Below, piece by piece: positions 5,926 through 8,694 of a stretch of DNA of 8,694 nucleotides. A model generated the notes under the pieces. That model was not told the origin of the DNA. It saw only the letters and a list, made by a program, of their open reading frames with translations, and ran no database searches. The first letter of the stretch is position 1; each line of letters starts with the position of its first letter. Made by a program: the position numbers and the translations under genes. The DNA comes from Nitrospiria bacterium (GTDB taxonomy: Bacteria > Nitrospirota > CAKKRA01 > 9FT-COMBO-42-15): assembly GCA_919902475.1 (NCBI GenBank), contig CAKKRA010000200.1, positions 1 through 8,694 of the forward strand, in the 5' to 3' direction.

Positions 5926-8169
5926 TTACTTTTTATTCATCATATTTCTTATTGAATCACGCCATGCGTTATTCAAATTGTCTATAGATATATCAATCAA
6001 TCTGCTGCTGTTATTATTAATTATTAATCTCTCGCCGCCAACCTTGCCAATCAATGTATATGGTATTTTATAACCTTCAAGAACATTTTTCAAACTATCT
6101 ATTTTAGCAGGCGAGGCAGTGATTATTATCCTTGACTGCGTCTCGCCAAATAGGAGCGCATCAGTCCTCATGTTTTCATTTAAGTCAATTACTGCGCCTA
6201 TTTTTTTATCCTTATTTGAGATGCAGCTTTCTGACAACGTTACAGCAAGACCCCCTTCAGAGCAGTCATGCGCTGATTTAATCAGGTTTATTTTATGTGC
6301 GTCAAGGAGTGTCCTTTGAATCCTGACTTCCAGATTTAAGTCTATTTCTGGAGGGTTGCCTCTTTCAATATCATGTATTACTTTAAGATATTCGCTTCCC
6401 CCAAGCTCTTCTTTATTGCTGCCCAATAATATAATTATATCATCTTCATCCTTAAAATATTGCGTGATATATTGCTCAGCAGACAAGATTATGCCGACCA
6501 TTCCTATTATTGGAGTGGGAAATATAGACACGCCTTTTGTATCATTATAGAAACTTACATTGCCGCTTATAACAGGTGTATTGAATGCCCTGCATGCATC
6601 AGAAATTCCTTGAACTGACTGCTCAAACTGCCACATAATCTCAGGCTTTTCTGGATTTCCAAAATTCAGACAGTCTGTAATGGCAAGGGGTTTTGCCCCT
6701 GAGCATACAAGATTCCTTGCTGCCTCTGCAACTGCAATTACACCGCCTTTATACGGGTCAAGATAGCAGTATCTGCTGTTGCAATCTGTAGTAATCGCAA
6801 GCGCCTTTGATGTGTCTTTTATCCTTATTACTGCTGCATCAGAGCCTGGTATAAGGATTGTATTTGTTCTTACCATATGGTCATACTGTTCATATACCCA
6901 TGCCTTATTAGCAATTGTTGGAGAAGAGAGAAGTTTTATGAGTGCATCATTAAGATTATCTGGAATATATATCTGATTTATATCAAGGAAATTAATCTCA
7001 TCCTGAGCCTTTGGTCTTTGAATCGGCCTTTCGTATACAGGCGCCTCTTCTGTCAGCGCCTCTACAGGGATCTCTGCAAAAATCTTCTTTCCATACTTTA
7101 TTCTTAACTTGCCATCGCCTGTAACCTTTCCAATCTTTATAGCATCTAAATCCCATTTCTTAAATGTATTAAATATCTCCCTCTCTTTATCCTTTTCTGC
7201 AACTATGAGCATACGCTCCTGTGACTCTGAAAGCATTATCTCATATGGTATCATCCCCTCTTCCCTTGCAGGAACTAAAGATGTGTCAATTTCAATGCCT
7301 GTCCCTGCCCTTCCAGCCATCTCTGATGATGAGCTTGTAAGCCCTGCGCCGCCCATATCCTGAATGCCGACTATTAAGCCTTTTTTCATTACCTCAAGAC
7401 ATGCCTCAAGAAGCAGTTTTTCAGTAAAGGGGTCTCCAACCTGAACATTCGGCCTTTTAGCTTCAGAGCTGTCATCAAACTCCTCTGATGCCATTGTAAC
7501 ACCATGTATCCCGTCTCTGCCTGTTTTTGAACCTACATATATTACTGAGTTACCGATACCGCTTGCATTGCCTTTAAAGATGGCATCCTTTTTTAGAATT
7601 CCCAGACAGAATGCATTTACAAGGGGGTTTAAATTGTAACATTCAGAAAAATATATCTCACCGCCTACTGTAGGCACACCCATACAATTGCCATAGTCAG
7701 CGATTCCAGAGACAACACCCTCAAATAGAAACCTGTTTTTTGCTGGCTGCAAAGGACCAAAGCGAAGCGAATTTAACAGGGCTACAGGCCTTGCGCCCAT
7801 TGTAAAGATATCCCTTAATATACCGCCCACGCCTGTTGCAGCGCCCTGATATGGCTCTATAAAAGATGGGTGATTGTGGCTCTCCATCTTGAATACTGCT
7901 GCAAGCCCGTCGCCAATATCTATTGCGCCTGCATTTTCACCAGGCCCCTGAACTACTATCTCATTTTTTGTGGGAAATTTCCTCAGATGAATCTTAGAGC
8001 TTTTATAACTGCAGTGCTCGCTCCACATTACAGAAAAGATTCCAAGCTCAGTAAAGGTAGGCTCTCTTCCGAGAAGCTTAATTATCTTTTGGCGCTCTCC
8101 ATCAGTCAGGCCGTGGTCTCTTACCAGCTTTTTAGTTATTTTTGGCTCTTCTCTTGCTAAAGTTTTCAC
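5926..8169 (-). CDS. purL: Phosphoribosylformylglycinamidine synthase subunit PurL (small form)
   Basis: The ATP-dependent synthetase subunit that converts FGAR to FGAM using ammonia delivered by PurQ. At 747 residues it is the small, multi-subunit PurL (B. subtilis/Thermotoga type), not the 1300-residue fused form, so it needs PurQ and PurS. Visible motifs include FSVMWSEHCSYKSSK with the catalytic-region H52, GPGENAGA (75-82), ESHNHPS (96-102), GAATGVGGILRDIFTMGARP, QDMGGAGLTSS (270-280) and SESQERM (314-320). The second pseudo-repeat half begins near YEQYDHMV (427-433) and contains ISGNVSFYN and SAHDCSEGGLA. The start is GTG at 8169, overlapping the purQ TGA by 4 nt (GTGA), with AAGG upstream inside purQ; this implies translational coupling. 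No damage or missing motif is seen. The purine sensor controlling this operon, if any, lies outside the window. Confidence 0.97.
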   Translation of the reverse strand: MKTLAREEPKITKKLVRDHGLTDGERQKIIKLLGREPTFTELGIFSVMWSEHCSYKSSKIHLRKFPTKNEIVVQGPGENAGAIDIGDGLAAVFKMESHNHPSFIEPYQGAATGVGGILRDIFTMGARPVALLNSLRFGPLQPAKNRFLFEGVVSGIADYGNCMGVPTVGGEIYFSECYNLNPLVNAFCLGILKKDAIFKGNASGIGNSVIYVGSKTGRDGIHGVTMASEEFDDSSEAKRPNVQVGDPFTEKLLLEACLEVMKKGLIVGIQDMGGAGLTSSSSEMAGRAGTGIEIDTSLVPAREEGMIPYEIMLSESQERMLIVAEKDKEREIFNTFKKWDLDAIKIGKVTGDGKLRIKYGKKIFAEIPVEALTEEAPVYERPIQRPKAQDEINFLDINQIYIPDNLNDALIKLLSSPTIANKAWVYEQYDHMVRTNTILIPGSDAAVIRIKDTSKALAITTDCNSRYCYLDPYKGGVIAVAEAARNLVCSGAKPLAITDCLNFGNPEKPEIMWQFEQSVQGISDACRAFNTPVISGNVSFYNDTKGVSIFPTPIIGMVGIILSAEQYITQYFKDEDDIIILLGSNKEELGGSEYLKVIHDIERGNPPEIDLNLEVRIQRTLLDAHKINLIKSAHDCSEGGLAVTLSESCISNKDKKIGAVIDLNENMRTDALLFGETQSRIIITASPAKIDSLKNVLEGYKIPYTLIGKVGGERLIINNNSSRLIDISIDNLNNAWRDSIRNMMNKK

Positions 8170-8694
8170 CTTACAACACCTTTACCAAAATTTATTATTG
8201 ATTTAAATATAAGCTTGCCGTCTTCATTACCGAGTATCGCTTCTGCGCACCGCTCAGGATGAGGCATCATACCGAGGATATTTCCCTCTTTATTGCAGAT
8301 ACCTGCAATATTTTCTGCGGAACCATTCGGATTTGCTAAATCAGTTATATTGCCGGATTTATCAGAGTATCTGAAGATTATCTGTTGGTTTTTAATAAGA
8401 CTGGAAAGTGTCTCTGAATCAGCAAAATAGCTGCCCTCTGCATGGGCAATGGGTATTCTTAATACTTTTTTATCAGTGCATTTGTTTGTAAAGGGTGTAT
8501 TGGCATTTTCAATCCTGATATAAATATCTTTGCAGATAAACTTTAAGGATCTGTTTCTCAGCATTGCCCCTGGCAGAAGGCCTGCCTCAAGGAGTATCTG
8601 GAACCCGTTGCATATCCCGATTATTAAGCCGCCTTTTTTTGCAAATTTCTTTACTGCCTTCATTACAGGCGAAAATTTGGCAATAGCGCCTGTC
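8166..8694 (-). CDS. purQ: Phosphoribosylformylglycinamidine synthase subunit PurQ (5' end outside window)
   Basis: The glutaminase subunit of FGAM synthase, a class I glutamine amidotransferase that passes ammonia to PurL. The reading frame stays open to the window edge: ahead of the internal Met at 8663 it continues as TGAIAKFSPV, which matches the family's RxGAIARFSPIM region, so 8663 is not the true start. About the first 60 residues, including the start, are missing. Counting from that Met, the nucleophile elbow is GICNGFQ with Cys18, and the partner residues are His135 and Glu137 in MMPHPERCAE, completing the catalytic triad. AGLLPGAMLRN and PIAHAEG are also typical. The TGA stop overlaps the purL GTG. 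A purS gene is expected immediately upstream, outside the window, because the small PurL requires it. Confidence 0.96.
   Translation of the reverse strand, partial: TGAIAKFSPVMKAVKKFAKKGGLIIGICNGFQILLEAGLLPGAMLRNRSLKFICKDIYIRIENANTPFTNKCTDKKVLRIPIAHAEGSYFADSETLSSLIKNQQIIFRYSDKSGNITDLANPNGSAENIAGICNKEGNILGMMPHPERCAEAILGNEDGKLIFKSIINFGKGVVR

Noticed and set aside
8663..8663. ATG at 8663 as the start of purQ
   Set aside because: The frame continues upstream to the window edge with conserved PurQ sequence (GAIAKFSPV), so the true start is outside the window.
1..8694. CRISPR array, tRNA/rRNA, riboswitch, transposase or phage genes
   Set aside because: None was seen: there are no direct repeat-spacer series, no cloverleaf-like segments, and the coding regions are all accounted for by metabolic, transport and signalling genes.

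Overview
The window reads as ordinary chromosomal DNA from a Gram-negative, AT-leaning bacterium. The substrate-binding protein has a signal peptidase I signal peptide and no lipobox, which points to a periplasm. The low-GC codon choice, NikR, a PurF with all four iron-sulfur cysteines and short GC-rich dispersed repeats would suit an anaerobic lineage such as Nitrospirota or Desulfobacterota. That placement is a guess from gene content, not a measured assignment.

Left arm, + strand (1-2923): the last 69 codons of a NikR-family nickel-responsive repressor run directly into a complete three-gene metal ABC transporter of the ZnuABC/TroABC/MntABC class: periplasmic binding protein, ATPase and membrane permease. 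The genes are 14 nt apart or overlapping, so they look like one operon that begins outside the window. The permease ends in a cytoplasmic histidine-rich tail, and its stop codon lies inside a short REP-like repeat.

Middle (2924-3976, + strand): a well-formed sigma-70-type promoter drives a single gene, a PleD-like response regulator with a GGEEF diguanylate cyclase domain and an intact inhibitory I-site. It converges, with only 13 nt between stop codons, on the right-hand operon.

Right arm, - strand (8694-3990): purQ (5' end outside the window), purL and purF form a purine biosynthesis operon for steps 4 and 1 of IMP synthesis. A small stand-alone FHA-domain protein follows as a possible last cistron. 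PurL is the small form, so a purS gene is expected just upstream, beyond the window edge. A degenerate inverted repeat supplies the purF stop codon and separates purF from the FHA gene.

I found no RNA genes, CRISPR arrays, insertion sequences or defence genes. No region over about 110 bases lacks a gene. The most notable points are the NikR-led Zn/Mn-type transporter with its His-rich permease tail, two genes whose stop codons lie in dispersed-repeat-like elements, and the FHA-only protein placed tail to tail with a diguanylate cyclase.
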